This document shows, piece after piece, positions 44,506-56,308 of a DNA stretch of 64,000 nt. The stretch lies in assembly GCA_026367775.1 (NCBI GenBank), contig CP111155.1:372001-436000 (forward strand). The letters run 5' to 3'. Below the pieces are notes generated by a model, which was given only the letters and a program-made list of their open reading frames with translations, did not search any database and was not told the origin of the DNA. Position numbers and translations under genes: made by a program. This DNA is from Exserohilum rostratum. Lineage: Eukaryota > Ascomycota > Dothideomycetes > Pleosporales > Pleosporaceae. Position 1 is the stretch's first letter; every line of letters starts with the position of its first letter.

Positions 44506-46168
44506 TCAATTGCGCATTTTGCTAAGCACCGTGGCAGCTTCACGGGAATATTTGCAACGCATCCTGATTCGCGCTCCAAACTTGTAAAACAAAAATGGAA
44601 AAGGCACGCAGGCAAGGGTTAGAAACGCGGGAATAGATGAAGCCCAATGTATACCCAGATTTTGGTACATGTAGGGCGTGAATAACGGGAATGCTGCACC
44701 GAAAAGTGAGCGAATGACTGAGCTGGCAGCCATTACTGATGCCGCGTATATAACGTACGAGTCGATGAGATAATTGACGCACGATATAAAGACTAGCACC
44801 ATGCCGGATCCAAATGGGATGCTGCCGATGATGCTGACGATCCAGTGCACATTCTGACCATTGGTCCAAGCAAACCAAAAGAGTCCCACAGGTATGGCTA
44901 CACTCCCTAAGAGCGCGGGTGGTAATCTTGCTTCGGGATCAAGATGACCGGTTGGTGAATTTGCTGTGTTACGAGCGTAGCGTTTGTTTTCCCAAAACAG
45001 ATAGCCTATTGCACAGGACATGCCCACTGCAACTCCGATGAATGCAAGGCCTCCGATGCCTGACGACCAACCGCGGCCGACCTGGTAAACGATAGGGAAA
45101 GCTGGAAAGAACATGTAGAGTGCTCCATATATGATTGCCGTGTATACCGCCAGCAAGAAGACGATTGGTTCGCGAAATAACAAAATCCAAGGCCTGACCA
45201 ATGCCGTGGTAAATGCTTCGGATATGGTTTTCTTGCCTTTTTCAAGCTCGATCTTACTTTTGAAAGTTTTAGATGTGATTTGAGAGAGTTTTGCGGCTCG
45301 TTTGCTCAAGAGCACAGGTGAATATGTTTCGGGCACAAACAAGGCACATAATATCGCCATCACGCCTGTGAAGATAGCAATCACGCCTTGTATCCACCGC
45401 CATCCGACGGTCTGGCCGACAAATCCACCCACTGGCTATGGTCAGCTTCAACTTGTTCAAATGTTGTCGGTCGAGCTCACCAATTGGGCCAATCGCCGGG
45501 CCAAGGAATGGGGCTGCTGCAAATAAAGTGTTTGCCAGTCCGCGTTGAGAAGAAGGGAACATATCCGCAATGACACCCCCACCATTCGTCAGCGGTGATG
45601 AGCCTAAAGCACCAGCAAAGAATCTCGTTACAACTAGAGCAGTTGTATTCTGAGAAGCTGCTGAAGCTGCACTGAATATGGCAAGGAATATACCGGAACC
45701 AACTGTGATGTACCGGCGCCCATAGATCTCTGTGTCCAATCAGCTGACGATACAATAGTAGATGGTGCGAACAGACTGACCACTCATAGGTGCCCACATC
45801 AGAGGCCCAATAGCAAAACCCAAAACGAACAATGCAATTCCCAAAGTGGCAACAATCTGGTTAACACCAAACTCTGCCCGTATTTCACGGATACCGCCCG
45901 AATATGCTGACGATGCAAATGAGACAGCAAGAGTCATCATTGCTACAATGGCAGTTATCCACCACTTGGCACCATTCGGGATATTCATGGGATCGAAAGG
46001 GTCATTTGGTAACCATGTTATGACATAAGGGTCTTCCAAAGTGCCATTGCCTTCGTATTCAGCGTTGATAATTGCGTCGTTGATTATAACTCGATGGATA
46101 ACACGTTTGAAATGGGATATCGAGGGGGAAGAGCTGGTGCCCCTCTGCAAGGACTTCCTTTGAGACAT
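44506..46168 (-). CDS. MFS exporter, DHA1 drug:H+ antiporter type, 520 aa
   Basis: Twelve-helix plasma-membrane proton antiporter. Exons complement 45781-46168, 45481-45729 and 44506-45431 sum to 521 codons. After a 70-residue cytosolic N-terminus come NDPFDPMNIPNGAKWW, helix 1, then GPLMWAPMS|EIYGRRY (motif A of the DHA1 family), ALGSSPLTNGGGVIADMF, GPAIGPIVGGFVGQTVGWRW (motif C-like), the central loop with RPWILLFREPIVF and the last six helices. It is closest in pattern to Flr1/Tpo1-like multidrug transporters. It probably exports the cluster product or a toxic compound. Its upstream region carries GTCGGACGAA and several TCCGA words. Confidence 0.93.
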
Positions 46169-46438
46169 ATCACTGGTCTGATAGCTACTCGCGGTGTTCG
46201 TTGATTAACCAAGATTGAAAATGTTTGTTTGTAGTCGCATCATGCGAGGATAAGAATTAGCCCAGGCAACCCGTTTAATCTTCTTTTGAAACAATTCTTT
46301 TAGTATTCTGTAAACTACTCTCAAGACAATCACTTGACAGATATTTCCGAACGCCCGGTATCTCCGAATCTCTTGTTCCTGAATTAGTTAATAATACAAC
46401 CCTAGTATCAGAGTCGGAGATAATTTGAGCCGAAGTCT

Positions 46439-46448
46439 GTCGGACGAA
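46439..46448 (-). promoter_or_regulatory. TTCGTCCGAA-like element (9/10) upstream of the MFS gene
   Basis: Reads GTCGGACGAA on the + strand, 271 bp upstream of the MFS start codon; TCCGAA, TCGGAG, CCGAAG and GTCCGAG words lie within 130 bp. Confidence 0.45.
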
Positions 46449-46689
46449 CCTTGCCCAGGTCTTGGTCCGAGAAATGATGCGATTGGTGGATTATCGCAAT
46501 CTACATATAGTAAGTGCTGATTACTATTGAAAGTACTACTGTTATAATACTCCAATATAGCTACCCGTAACGTTCTTGCCAATCAACCAGCTATCATAAA
46601 GCTATTACAGTGCAAGCTTGGACTGAACGTGTCGTATGTAGGTAGGCGCCGAATCTTTGTTTTCTGGAAGGCATTGGTTAGATAACTAG

Positions 46690-47370
46690 TGGTAATCTAA
46701 ACCTGACTTGCTAGCTGTGATGTCCACTCCGAGGAAAATCCCTCAAACTACTCAGCAAGCTATCCAAGTCCACCCATAAAAGCCGTTCAAAGGTGAATTA
46801 TTGATGATCCAACGGATACATAGATGTGCCACGATCAATTTGTAATATGTCAGCGGTATCAGGTTGTTAATTACTTCCGTACTGGTCTGTGCACATACTG
46901 TCCATGTCATAGAACCGCAATGACACCATGACATTATTACCGCCATGAACCATTTGATGTCGAAAGCCACCAAGGAACATTTGCATGTTTTCAGAAAGGG
47001 GCTTGTAGATAGACTGGCCGTATTCAACATTTTACAGTGGCGTCATTGCTTCCGGAATCCTGTTCTAGATTCTGGAAATCTTGGTGCAGATATATAATAA
47101 CGTCGCTAACGATTAATGGATCACCGTCAGCCCGTTCAACCATGACTTCATCCCAGGCAGTAGTAGGTCTTTCTGAGCGCTTTCGGGTATAGACACGGGC
47201 CCGCCTCAGTCACCTTCATAGTCTCTTAGAACCTCGGCAGTAAGATATGTCTTGTGTACAGCAGGTTCAGATGCTCGCTCCGCGGCGATAGGGTGCTCTG
47301 CCAATAAGGTTGTGGTCCGCAGCACTATATTTGAAGTACCATTGGCTACTCGGATACTTTGTACATCATG
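46690..47370 (-). pseudogene. decayed protein-coding relic, family unknown
   Basis: Reading the minus strand, several stretches look like real protein but sit in different frames and are broken by stops: RTTTLLAEHPIAAERASEP leading to HKTYLTAEVLRDYEGD (stop), RPTTAWDEVMVERADGD and VIIYLHQDFQNLEQDS, NVEYGQSIYKPLSENMQMFL with VHGGNNVMVSLRFYDMDS, then stops at TAA codons that could be former CAA. This order is consistent with one gene that has been mutated and shifted. I do not recognise it; spurious resemblance is possible. Confidence 0.3.
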
Positions 47371-48389
47371 AAAAACGGGTCAGCGTAAGCGAGCAAAGGC
47401 GTCCTCGTACAAAGCAGCAATCGCGATCTAGGCTCGGGTCGGTGAAAGAACATGTCGTCAAGAAGGGCGATACCGAGGCAGTGGCAGCGAAAGTACTCGC
47501 AGTTGAGTGACTGATGGGGCTTTATATTACTAAACTGTTAGCGTCTAACATAAACTAGACCTATAAAGTGCACATGAGTGATAATGTGGAGGCAGGAGAT
47601 GCTATCGCTAAGCAGTTTTGCTATCAGGCAACCAACTAGCGACTTCCAGCCGCACCGCCAAGTAACAGCAAATGATGAGGCAGTCTCAAAAATATCCACC
47701 TACCCCCTTGGTTTATAAACGCGCCGCAATCTGCGGCATAAAATGTGGATACGCAGCCTTAAACAGCCTAAAGCTTTGTATAATTATCATACGGTGGCTT
47801 GTTACTGGTGGCGAACGTGCAATAGCGCCACTCTAGTACCCGTGGTCCGTCCTTATAAGAACCATCCCGTGCATCCTCGCTACACTGACCGTAAACTGAA
47901 GCTTGTGCAGAGACTTTACCGCGTTCCCAAAAAGATCACTGTGAACGCGCATCGCGACCATATCTAGGATCGCGCGCAGTGTTACATTCGAACTAGTCGA
48001 GATCAGGTACAACACCGAGGATGTTTATTGGAAAATTTATGGGCCTTTGATCAGTAAAAAGTCCGGCCGGCAACGATTCGGCCTATGCACCATCAAGAAC
48101 TTGCTATCTTGTGTCAAAAAAAAAAAGTTCCGCACATCCGCGCCTACGAATATCGGGTATCATGGAGACGGGAAAAAAAGAGAAAGAATATGGGATAAAC
48201 TTCTGCCTAAGCAAAACCATACAAAAGACTGAATGTATTTATACCAAACTTGTTTTTTTCGTGCTACAACTTTCAAGGCCATGCTAATGAACGACACGAG
48301 TTTTCTTGTACGCAAATAGTTTGTAGATTTTAGACGAGAGGAGACAGCCACAGGCTGTTATAAGTGGTATAAGCACTCGCTTGCTAATG

Positions 48390-48390
<1 letters not shown>

Positions 48391-48425
<35 letters not shown>
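48391..48425 (+). repeat. (CA)n microsatellite
   Basis: 35 bp of uninterrupted CA dinucleotides, likely length-polymorphic. Confidence 0.95.
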
Positions 48426-48429
<4 letters not shown>

Positions 48430-48868
48430 CCTTGTTGATCTTGATATGGGACAAAGCGGGCCATCTTTGATGACACAGGGTGGTGACGATGATCTTTTCT
48501 AGACCGATCAAGGATTAGCAGGAAAACAACCTGAAATTCCAATGGTTGTCATCATCGCACGAACTCTGTCGCCAATACTAGCTACGAAGACTATGATCGT
48601 AAGCTTTCCACTCTTCACTGTTGTTTTTTCAGCACAGCAAAAAGCGTTCTCAACGAATACTTGCTAGCGAAATACTAGTTGTCACGATACAGCATAACTC
48701 ATCTAGCATGATTGATTAAAAATATATTATTCTAATCTATAAAATAGCAAATATTTATAATGAACTTTTTCTCCCTCAGAATACACTTGGGATGCCGCAA
48801 TTCTCGAATGAATTTGGGTCTTCACGTTTTCGTTCTATTCCTAGTCGAAGAGAGAGATCTCTTTACTT

Positions 48869-50673
48869 CTAAGGACGGCACATGCGCCCATCTTTGCCAA
48901 CATTCCAAGCCTCGCTGCCAACACCCTTGAGGATGTAGAACACATCCTTGGGGTCGTACTTCTTCTTGATAGCCTTAAGTTTGTCGTAGTTTCCGCCAAA
49001 GAATGTGCTCTGCCAGTTTGGCTGCTGGAAATCGGCCTCATTCATGTAGGCACCACTGCCTGGTGTGATTGCCTCGAGCTTGGGCATAAGCTTGTTGGTC
49101 ATCTTTTGCTGGTCAGCCTCCATGGTAGCCCAAGGAGCAGTGGAGTTCCAGTTAGTGATAAGCTGCTGCTGAATCATAGTGTTTCTCCATGCTGGTAGGA
49201 CAGCATTGTCGGCAAATCCAGCAGGCTTTTTGTAGTTAGCTGTGCTACCAGCAAGTAGGACGCCCTCTTCAATAAGTTCCTGGTAGACCTTGACAAGCTC
49301 AGCAGTGTTGTTTTCCACCACAGTTCGGGGAATAAGACGGCCACCGAACTGGTATCTGTTGACTTCGTATGCTCCACGTGGAAGAGGACCCATGTAGCGA
49401 TCGAAGTGGTCGCGGTAAGATAGCTCGCTGTAGACAATTGGGGGTGTAATACCAAGGTCTGTAAGAGCTTTCGAGAAAGGTGCAAGTACAACGTCCTTGA
49501 CATAAGCGGCCGATGAGTCCCAAACAGTGACGGGCTTGAGCACAATGTACTGAGTGGAAATTAGGAAAACAACCATAGCGCCAGCATCGACCATTGCTGG
49601 CAGAAGTTCGATAAGCTTGGAAGCTGCTGCGGAGAATTTCTCAGGGGTGGTGGATGACGCCAGGAGTTGCATAGCAGCACCGCCGACCTGCTTGGACGGG
49701 TATGCTCGCACAGTCAGTGAAAGGACGACAGCATACGTGCCACCTCCACCTCCGCTGAGAGCCCAATAGAGGTCAGAGTTCTCGGTTGCTGAAGCAGTGA
49801 GCTTCTTACCCTCAGCTGTGACAACCTATAAATGCATAATTAGTAATGGTTCTTGTTATTTATAACACAGGGCTTCGTACCTCGAAAGAGAGAGTCTGGT
49901 CAGCGCCCAGGCCAAAGGCGGTGCTGAGGACGCTGTGGCCACCGCCTTGGGTAAAGCCACCAGCCAGTCCAACTGTGGCACATTCACCAGACACAACAGT
50001 CATGCCTTGCTTGTTTGCGGCCTCAAGCAACTCATTGCCCATGACACCAGCACCAACAGTGACCGATGGCCCCGTGTAGTATTTGTCAGACCAACTGCCG
50101 AAGTTGATACTCTTGAGACCCTGCGTCCAGATGGCGAGAGCACCGGCTCCAGTAGATCGCCCAAGGAAGTCATGCCCAGTGTTGCGGACAACGACACGGA
50201 TGTTCTTGGCTTTCGCAAACGCGAGAGCAGAGATAACATCTTCCGCCCCTGAGGCCTTCACTGAATATGAAACGTAGTTGCCAATGGTGCACGGAATGCT
50301 CCTATCGGAGAATGGGTCGCAGCTCTGATTGGCGAAGTATGACTGCATGATGGAATGGGAGGAAGGGGTACTGCCAAGGGTTTCAGAACTCTATCCAATC
50401 ATGTGAAGGCAGTTCTTGCACTTACTGCGTGAGGGGATTCAGCCATTGTGCCTTCAGTGCGCTACAGGCATCTGCATCGTATGTCGGATCATGGCAGGGC
50501 GAGCCGATAGGGACAGTAGCCACAAGCTTTCCATTCACGGTCGAGTTCAAGGCTGACCATGCCTCCGTCGATGGCCACTCGGGGTCGCTTGGCAGGCGAT
50601 AGCACTCCTTAGCATCTCCAAGACGGGCGAGAAGCAGTGCCCCAAGTAGGGGTGCGTTGTCGATAAGCCTCAT
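48869..50673 (-). CDS. secreted BBE-type FAD-linked oxidase, 564 aa
   Basis: Berberine-bridge-enzyme-like flavoprotein of the VAO family; members oxidise sugars, alkaloids or secondary metabolites. Exons complement 50426-50673, 49881-50370 and 48869-49825 sum to 565 codons. The signal peptide is MRLIDNAPLLGALLLARLGDA; an upstream in-frame ATG at 50733 would spoil it. The FAD domain has the flavin-linking histidine in RNTGHDFLGRSTG (H149) and a cysteine in SGECATVGLAGGFTQGGGHS (C213), the pair that gives bicovalent FAD in many relatives. The substrate domain contains ALSGGGGGTYAVVLS, and the BBE tail NWQSTFFGGNYDKLKAIKK...YDPKDVF ends the protein. It may act in the cell wall or medium. The usual TTCGTCCGAA element is absent upstream, so membership in the regulon is unproven. 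Confidence 0.92.
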
Positions 50674-51865
50674 GGTGCTGTGAAAGTACTCAACAATGGC
50701 AATGAATACCAGAGAATACGTTCTGGCCTCCATATATACCCGTTGCTCGCCTTAGCACTCCTCTCGCATTGCCTCGAACGATGTCTTTCATTTCGGAGAC
50801 GTGCTCAAAGACGGCTTAGCCAAGGTCTGCTTCCTCGTCTACTATAGAAGGCAGCACCGGCAGTGTCCACTTGGGATGCTGTGCCACATGTCGGTAGTAG
50901 GAGGATGGCAACATGCTAGCCTTGTAATGGTCTGGAAGCCGGCAAAAAACCACGGGCGGCAGTCAAGGGCCGCAGGTATGGCGACTCCACTGCGACTGCA
51001 GGGCAGCGTGGGCCGACGGATCAATGGAGGCATCCGATGGGGTAGACTAGCGCTAGGGCCGATCCTTAGCTCGGAAATCTCTGCTCGAATGGGAAGTTGG
51101 CAGACTATCGAGTTTGCACGTGGTCGCCCCATGCAGGCTCATGAACTAGACAGGCACGCATGTCTTGGCAAGGGTTCGTCATCTTGGTGTCTTCGGCATA
51201 AACGCTCATTTGGGAAGCGATGGAGCGACGAGCACTGCCCGGGGCGCGCACTGAACCACCATGGTTGCATTGATTGAACTTTAAATCCTGATCTACTGCT
51301 GATAGCGCGCAGTGCATATCGCGTTCCACTTGGTCCCATTGTTGGGGTTTTGGAGCCCTTCTTTGTTGACTGCGGAAGGTGGAGGCTCTTGATCAGTAGA
51401 TTGTAAGGTGGCGTGTAGTTAGCGTGTGTGGCGTTTTGCTGTCACACCATCGCTTTCCCCACAAGCTGTACCGCTTCAACATGATTATACCCCTTTCTAA
51501 ACGGCATGTGGCCTGCTCTAGTAAATATCTCCGTCCAATTGTTCTCCAGTACTCCTTCAAAAAGTCTGCACTATCGAAATACCATGGTCGGGTAGGCCTC
51601 TCAAGCCGGCAGTTCATGCCGGCGATGAAACACGACTCGTGTGTTTTACTCCTAGGCCTTGCAAGACATGCCGCACGAGTAGATGCTGTGCACGCGGTAT
51701 CCCAGGAACACTTCGCGTTCCAGGGCAATGGATAAATGCCAGTGCCCGTCCCGCTGCCGATCACTTGAGACTTTTTGCCCTTCCCTACGTACTGTACCAG
51801 CTACAAAGCCGGGATTTAATCTCCATGGGCTTGTCTTCTGAATGCTGAGGCCCAGGAATATCATC
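50674..51865. other. intergenic, GC-rich, no gene seen
   Basis: 1.2 kb between divergent genes. A 158-codon + strand frame (50801-51277) opens from GTG and has no domain-like pattern; shorter frames on the other strand mirror it. Both promoters must be here. Confidence 0.4.
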
Positions 51866-53380
51866 ATGAAGTCTTGCATTCACATTTACTTGTTGCTATG
51901 CTTCTTTGCCATCTCCATGGTCGCCAGAGCACAGCAGGATGCACCGCCAAAGCTTCCCACATGCGCTGTAAGCAATACCCGCTCCTCAAATCTCCACTTC
52001 GTTCAAACCAGAACCCTTGCTGACAGCTATAGCAACTGTGCCTTCGAGATGCGTTCGGGACGAAGGCTTGCGCCCCATCAGACAAAGCATGCATCTGCAC
52101 AAACGACGTCTTCCAGAAAACTGTGACCTTGTGTGTGAGCACCAGCTGCACCATTCCTGAAGCTTTAGGTAACTGCATCCGCCCTCATGCAAAACAAAGA
52201 AGGAAAGACTGATCACGGTGTAGCTACACGAAACATCAGCCTTACAAATTGTGGAGCTCCCGTACGCCATCGCGGGGAACACTATGTGACATTGTCAAAT
52301 GTCATGGTATCCATAGCTACCGCCTTTGTTGTGATACGTTTCGCCTTCAAAGCAACCGTGTCGAGACTCGACTTTGGCTACGACGATTGGTGCGTTCTTG
52401 CAACACTCGTAGCTGCTACACCCAGCGCAGTCATCACCGTCTTCGGGACTGTGAAGAACGGACTTGGTCGGGATTTATGGACCCTGACTCCAACCGAAAT
52501 CACCAACATGTTGCAATATTTTTACATCATGGCCTGGCTCTACTTTACTCAGCTTACGCTGCTGAAGCTCACGTTGCTGTTCTTCTACATTCGTGTGTTT
52601 CCCGCCAAAGACGTCCAGCGACTGCTATGGGGTACAGTCATCTTTACCGTTCTCTGGGGCATTGCTTTTATCATTGTCGCAATATTTCAATGCTGGCCTA
52701 TTCACTATTTCTGGACAAAATGGGACGGGATGCACAAAGGAAAATGTCTCGACATCAACGCCATCACTGCATCAAACGCTGCCATCTCGATCGCTTTGGA
52801 TTTCTGGATCTTAGCAGTGCCTCTCTGGCAGCTTTGGGGTTTGAAGCTGCACTGGAAGAAGAAGGTCGGTGTAGCACTGATGTTTTGCGTTGGCACCTTT
52901 GTCACAGTCGTTAGTATCCTGCGTTTGCAGGCTCTAGTGCACTTTGCTGCTTCATCAAATGTGAGCTGGGAATTCTACGATGTCTCAGTATGGAGCTCGA
53001 TCGAAATTTGCGTTGGAATAATGTGGTAAGTTCTCTTTGTGCAATAGCGACGCTGCACCTGCTGACCATTCTCCAGCGCTTGCCTTCCAACACTGCGTCT
53101 CTTTTTAGTTAAACTGTTCCCTATCCTCGGTGGTTCTTCGGCACGCAGTCGGCAACAATACTACGATTACGGAAGTGGAAACGAGCTCAAAAACATCAGT
53201 CGGACGCAAAAGTCGTACAACGTCAACACTGTTGTATCGAGTCCCCGCGATGAGTCTCTTGACGACAAGGTTGAAGATCGCATTAGGGTCCAGATGACGT
53301 ACAACATAAAGCATAGCTATAGTCAAGGCGAGACAGATGAAACGAGCCTAGTAAGCCATGAAGAGCAGCAGAGGCGGTAG
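51866..53380 (+). CDS. CFEM-domain Pth11-like 7TM receptor, 447 aa
   Basis: Exons 51866-51967, 52033-52168, 52224-53025 and 53077-53380 sum to 448 codons. Signal peptide MKSCIHIYLLLCFFAISMVARA, then a CFEM domain (PTCA|QLCLRDAFGTKACAPSDKAC, CICTND, TLCVSTSC) with the usual eight cysteines. The rhodopsin-like seven-helix region follows: RGEHYVTLSNVMVSIATAF, FGYDDWCVLATLVA, ALDFWILAVPLWQLWGL and SWEFYDVSVWSSIEICVGIM. The 95-residue cytosolic tail has YYDYGSGNE and KSYNVNTVVSSPRDES. These receptors are thought to sense surface or host cues through G proteins. Intact, unlike the relative at 24,862. It may report to the metabolic genes beside it, but that is inference. Confidence 0.93.
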
Positions 53381-54917
53381 GGCCGAGATACGCCGTGCGT
53401 ATCTGATCTTGTTTCAATCAAAGTAAATCTCCCACGACTTACCCCTTTCTACACGTATGAGCGCATTTACTTCATTGATGTTTGCAGCTGCAGCTGCGGC
53501 TGCTGAAACCTTATAAATATTGGCTTCGGTCTCTGACAGCTATTGCTGGATGTAACCTCCAATTTTGACGGCAATTGCCTTGATCAACACGCCCTGAAGC
53601 ACCTACCCCTCAGTTCTTTAGTTCGCCCATCAACGGGTAATGTAGATCACCGGCATATCACCGGGACGCTAGTGACACATCACACTAGGACCAACTAGCA
53701 TGACAGGTCCACGTGTCGGTTATTTTCAGTCTTGATCTTGCAAGGCAGATCGAGCGAAGAAGGTTTACATGTTTAGTCAAAATGCCGACAATGTCCGAAC
53801 ACGGGCCCTCTTAGCGTCTTTAGGTAACCATTCTCGATACAGTCGCATTTAAGCATAGTTATAATATATGTGTAAAAAGAGATATGACGATTTTATGTAT
53901 GATTTTCTTCTCTCTACGAGAATTAAAATTGCCTCTCACTAGCTGATAACACATCCATGTACATGTATGACGAACTCATACCGCCCACTGTGGGCCGGCC
54001 TGCCTATGAGGTCATGTATAAGTGGTTGTCTTGAAGCGAAGCTGATCCGTTGCAACTCGATACGAAAGTATACGAGCCACGAATCGTAGATGTGGGCCTA
54101 ATATTTCAAGAATATGCTAGATGCCGAAGCACCCCCGGAGATCGAAACACCGCGCTGACTACAGTCGTGGCTGAGGAAACCAGCCTCCCCTGAAGTATGT
54201 ATCCGGTAAAGTGGGCCAGCTACGAGGACCCTATTGACGTATCTGACAACTGACTGGAGAACACACAAGAGATTGCCAAGAACTATCAACGCCACTAGCC
54301 TGCCGAACCGAGATGATCGCTTCGACGAAGCTCCGGCTGAGGGCGCGCTGAATCTGAGCGCTAACTCGATCGCCTGATCTTGTAAAATTGTCGCAACCGC
54401 TGTCCATGTGCTGCTCCTTGAGCTATGTCCTACTAAGCGCGCTCTAACAGCTATGTATAGTAATAGCTTTAGTTGATATGTGTTTAGCGATAGATCTTGT
54501 ACATGCAAATGCTTCACTGTTCATAATTTGCACTATGATACATGCGGGCTTTATAGAGTTGTAGAATTCCCTGTAAAACTTCAACTTGCAATATATCTGC
54601 GAGTTTTCGGGTCGCTCGGAGCTTTTAATATCGTACCGTCATCTGAAACAGGGTATGCAGTCAGCATGTGCCGCTAAGGATGGCCTTCAGCCAATGGAAA
54701 ATGATGGTTGCTCACACCGACAGTATTTTTCATGATGGGCAAGGGGCATCCAATATTTCGTAAAATACCACGATACATTTTTAATCACAGACCCTGCGGG
54801 CTACGTCTACCCTTGATCGTTCCGCAGAGAAAAGGTATAAGTAGTGCATTGATTCACTAGCAATAGGATGTTTATTATTTCCCTTTGGGTAAGCTTCGGT
54901 TCTTCAAAACTTTGAAC
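53381..54917. other. intergenic, no gene seen
   Basis: 1.5 kb of mixed composition with no supportable gene; the 139-codon minus frame at 54098-54517 has no family pattern. The right end is the cellulase promoter. Confidence 0.4.
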
Positions 54918-56203
54918 ATGACCCTATCTTCGGTTTTCGCTGCAACTCTGCTAGGATTAACTACCGCCCAAACACTGGGAACCACGCCTGAAGTGCAACC
55001 AAGCCTGACAACCTGGAAATGTACCAAAGCTGGTGGATGCAAAACACTTAATACCGCTGTTGTTATTGATGCTTTAAGACACAATGTCCATCAAACCAAC
55101 TCGAGCGCGAGTTGCGGCGATAGGTACAATCCACTCAATCGAACGGCATGCCCGGATCAAGAGACATGCGCCCGAAACTGCGTTATCGAAGGCGTCCAGG
55201 ATTACTCAACACAAGCAGTTTTCACTGCAGGCGACAAACTCCGTCTAGATATGTTCAACCCAAATGGCACATATATGAGCCCAAGAGTGTATCTACTCGC
55301 TGAAAGCAAACAAGAGTATGAACTGTTGCATTTGAATGGGAACGAGCTATCTTTCGACGTTGATATGTCGGAGTTACCGTGTGGGATGAATAGCGCGTTG
55401 TATCTGAGTGAAATGGACGCCAATGGTGGACTTTCCAAATTAAATACCGCAGGCGCTGCTCTTGGCACAGGGTATTGCGATGCACAGTGTTCTGTCAAGC
55501 CATTCATAAATGGCGAGGTAAGCGGAACTAATGTGCTCGTATGTTTTCACCACACAATGGCTAAATGTTTTAGGGCAATATTAATGGTGTAGGCGCTTGC
55601 TGCAACGAAATGGACGTCTGGGAGGCCAACAGCCGTGCAAATCAGATTGCTCCCCATGTCTGCGCAAAGGAAGGGCTTATCAGATGCACTGGCGACGATT
55701 GTGGTGTAGCTGGTGTTTGTGGCAAGACGGGCTGTGGAGATAATGCTTACAACTTCCGGAATTCGAAGGACTTTTACGGTCCCGGACTCAAAGTTGACAC
55801 GACTCGGCCATTCACTGTTGTCACTCAATTTCCAGCCAAGTATGGTGTTCTTCAAGCTATCGTCCGGAAATATGTTCAGGATGGCATTGTTATCGAGAAT
55901 GCGATGCAAAATGTCACTATGGACCAAGCTTGGTGCTCAGCTCAGGCTCGTGCGAGGGAATATAACAAGTTTGGTGGTCACAAAACCATGGGAGACGCTC
56001 TAGAGCGTGGCATGGTTCTTGTTTTCAGTCTCTGGTGGGACGCGACTAGTGGTATGAAATGGCTCGACGGTGGGTTGAATGGTCCGTGCAATGATACTGA
56101 GGGCCTCCCTGATGCCATTCAGCAGAAGGTGAGGAATCCTACTGTTACCTTCAGCCAAGTGAAATGGGGTGAAATCGGCTCGACGTTTAAAGGAAGAAAC
56201 TAG
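54918..56203 (+). CDS. glycoside hydrolase family 7 cellulase (endoglucanase-like), 409 aa
   Basis: Cleaves beta-1,4-glucan in plant cell walls. Exons 54918-55517 and 55574-56203 join in frame. The preceding ORF start at 54885 is TTG; ATG 54918 gives a normal signal peptide (MTLSSVFAATLLGLTTA) before QTLGTTPEVQPSL. Diagnostic features: WKCTKAGGC near the N-terminus, GTGYCDAQC, and the catalytic EMDVWEANS with E212 (nucleophile), D214 and E217 (acid/base). TGDDCGV and WWDATSGMKWLDG follow. No linker or CBM1 is attached and the protein ends soon after FSQVKWGEIGSTF. The short length suggests an open-cleft endoglucanase rather than a cellobiohydrolase, but loop lengths would need alignment. Confidence 0.93.
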
Positions 56204-56308
56204 ATCATGAAGCATCGACTGGTACTGATGGAGGTTAATCTTCATTCTACTACTAGGCAAGCCTTCGTAGCTCTTCTGTCCTACTTCTACCTACTTACTG
56301 ACGAACTT

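Larger units (their letters stand above)
46449..48868. other. long intergenic stretch containing a decayed coding relic
   Basis: Beyond the MFS promoter there is no intact gene. Protein-like but broken minus-strand stretches occur at 46690-47370 (listed separately) and possibly 47740-48015. A dinucleotide repeat lies at 48391-48425 and a poly-A run near 48117. Confidence 0.4.

Noticed and set aside
29033..46168. Classical secondary-metabolite cluster
   Set aside because: No PKS, NRPS, terpene synthase, DMATS or RiPP precursor could be found in the block or within the window.
50801..51277. 158-codon + strand frame upstream of the second CFEM receptor
   Set aside because: GTG start, GC-rich chance frame with competing frames on the other strand and no motif.
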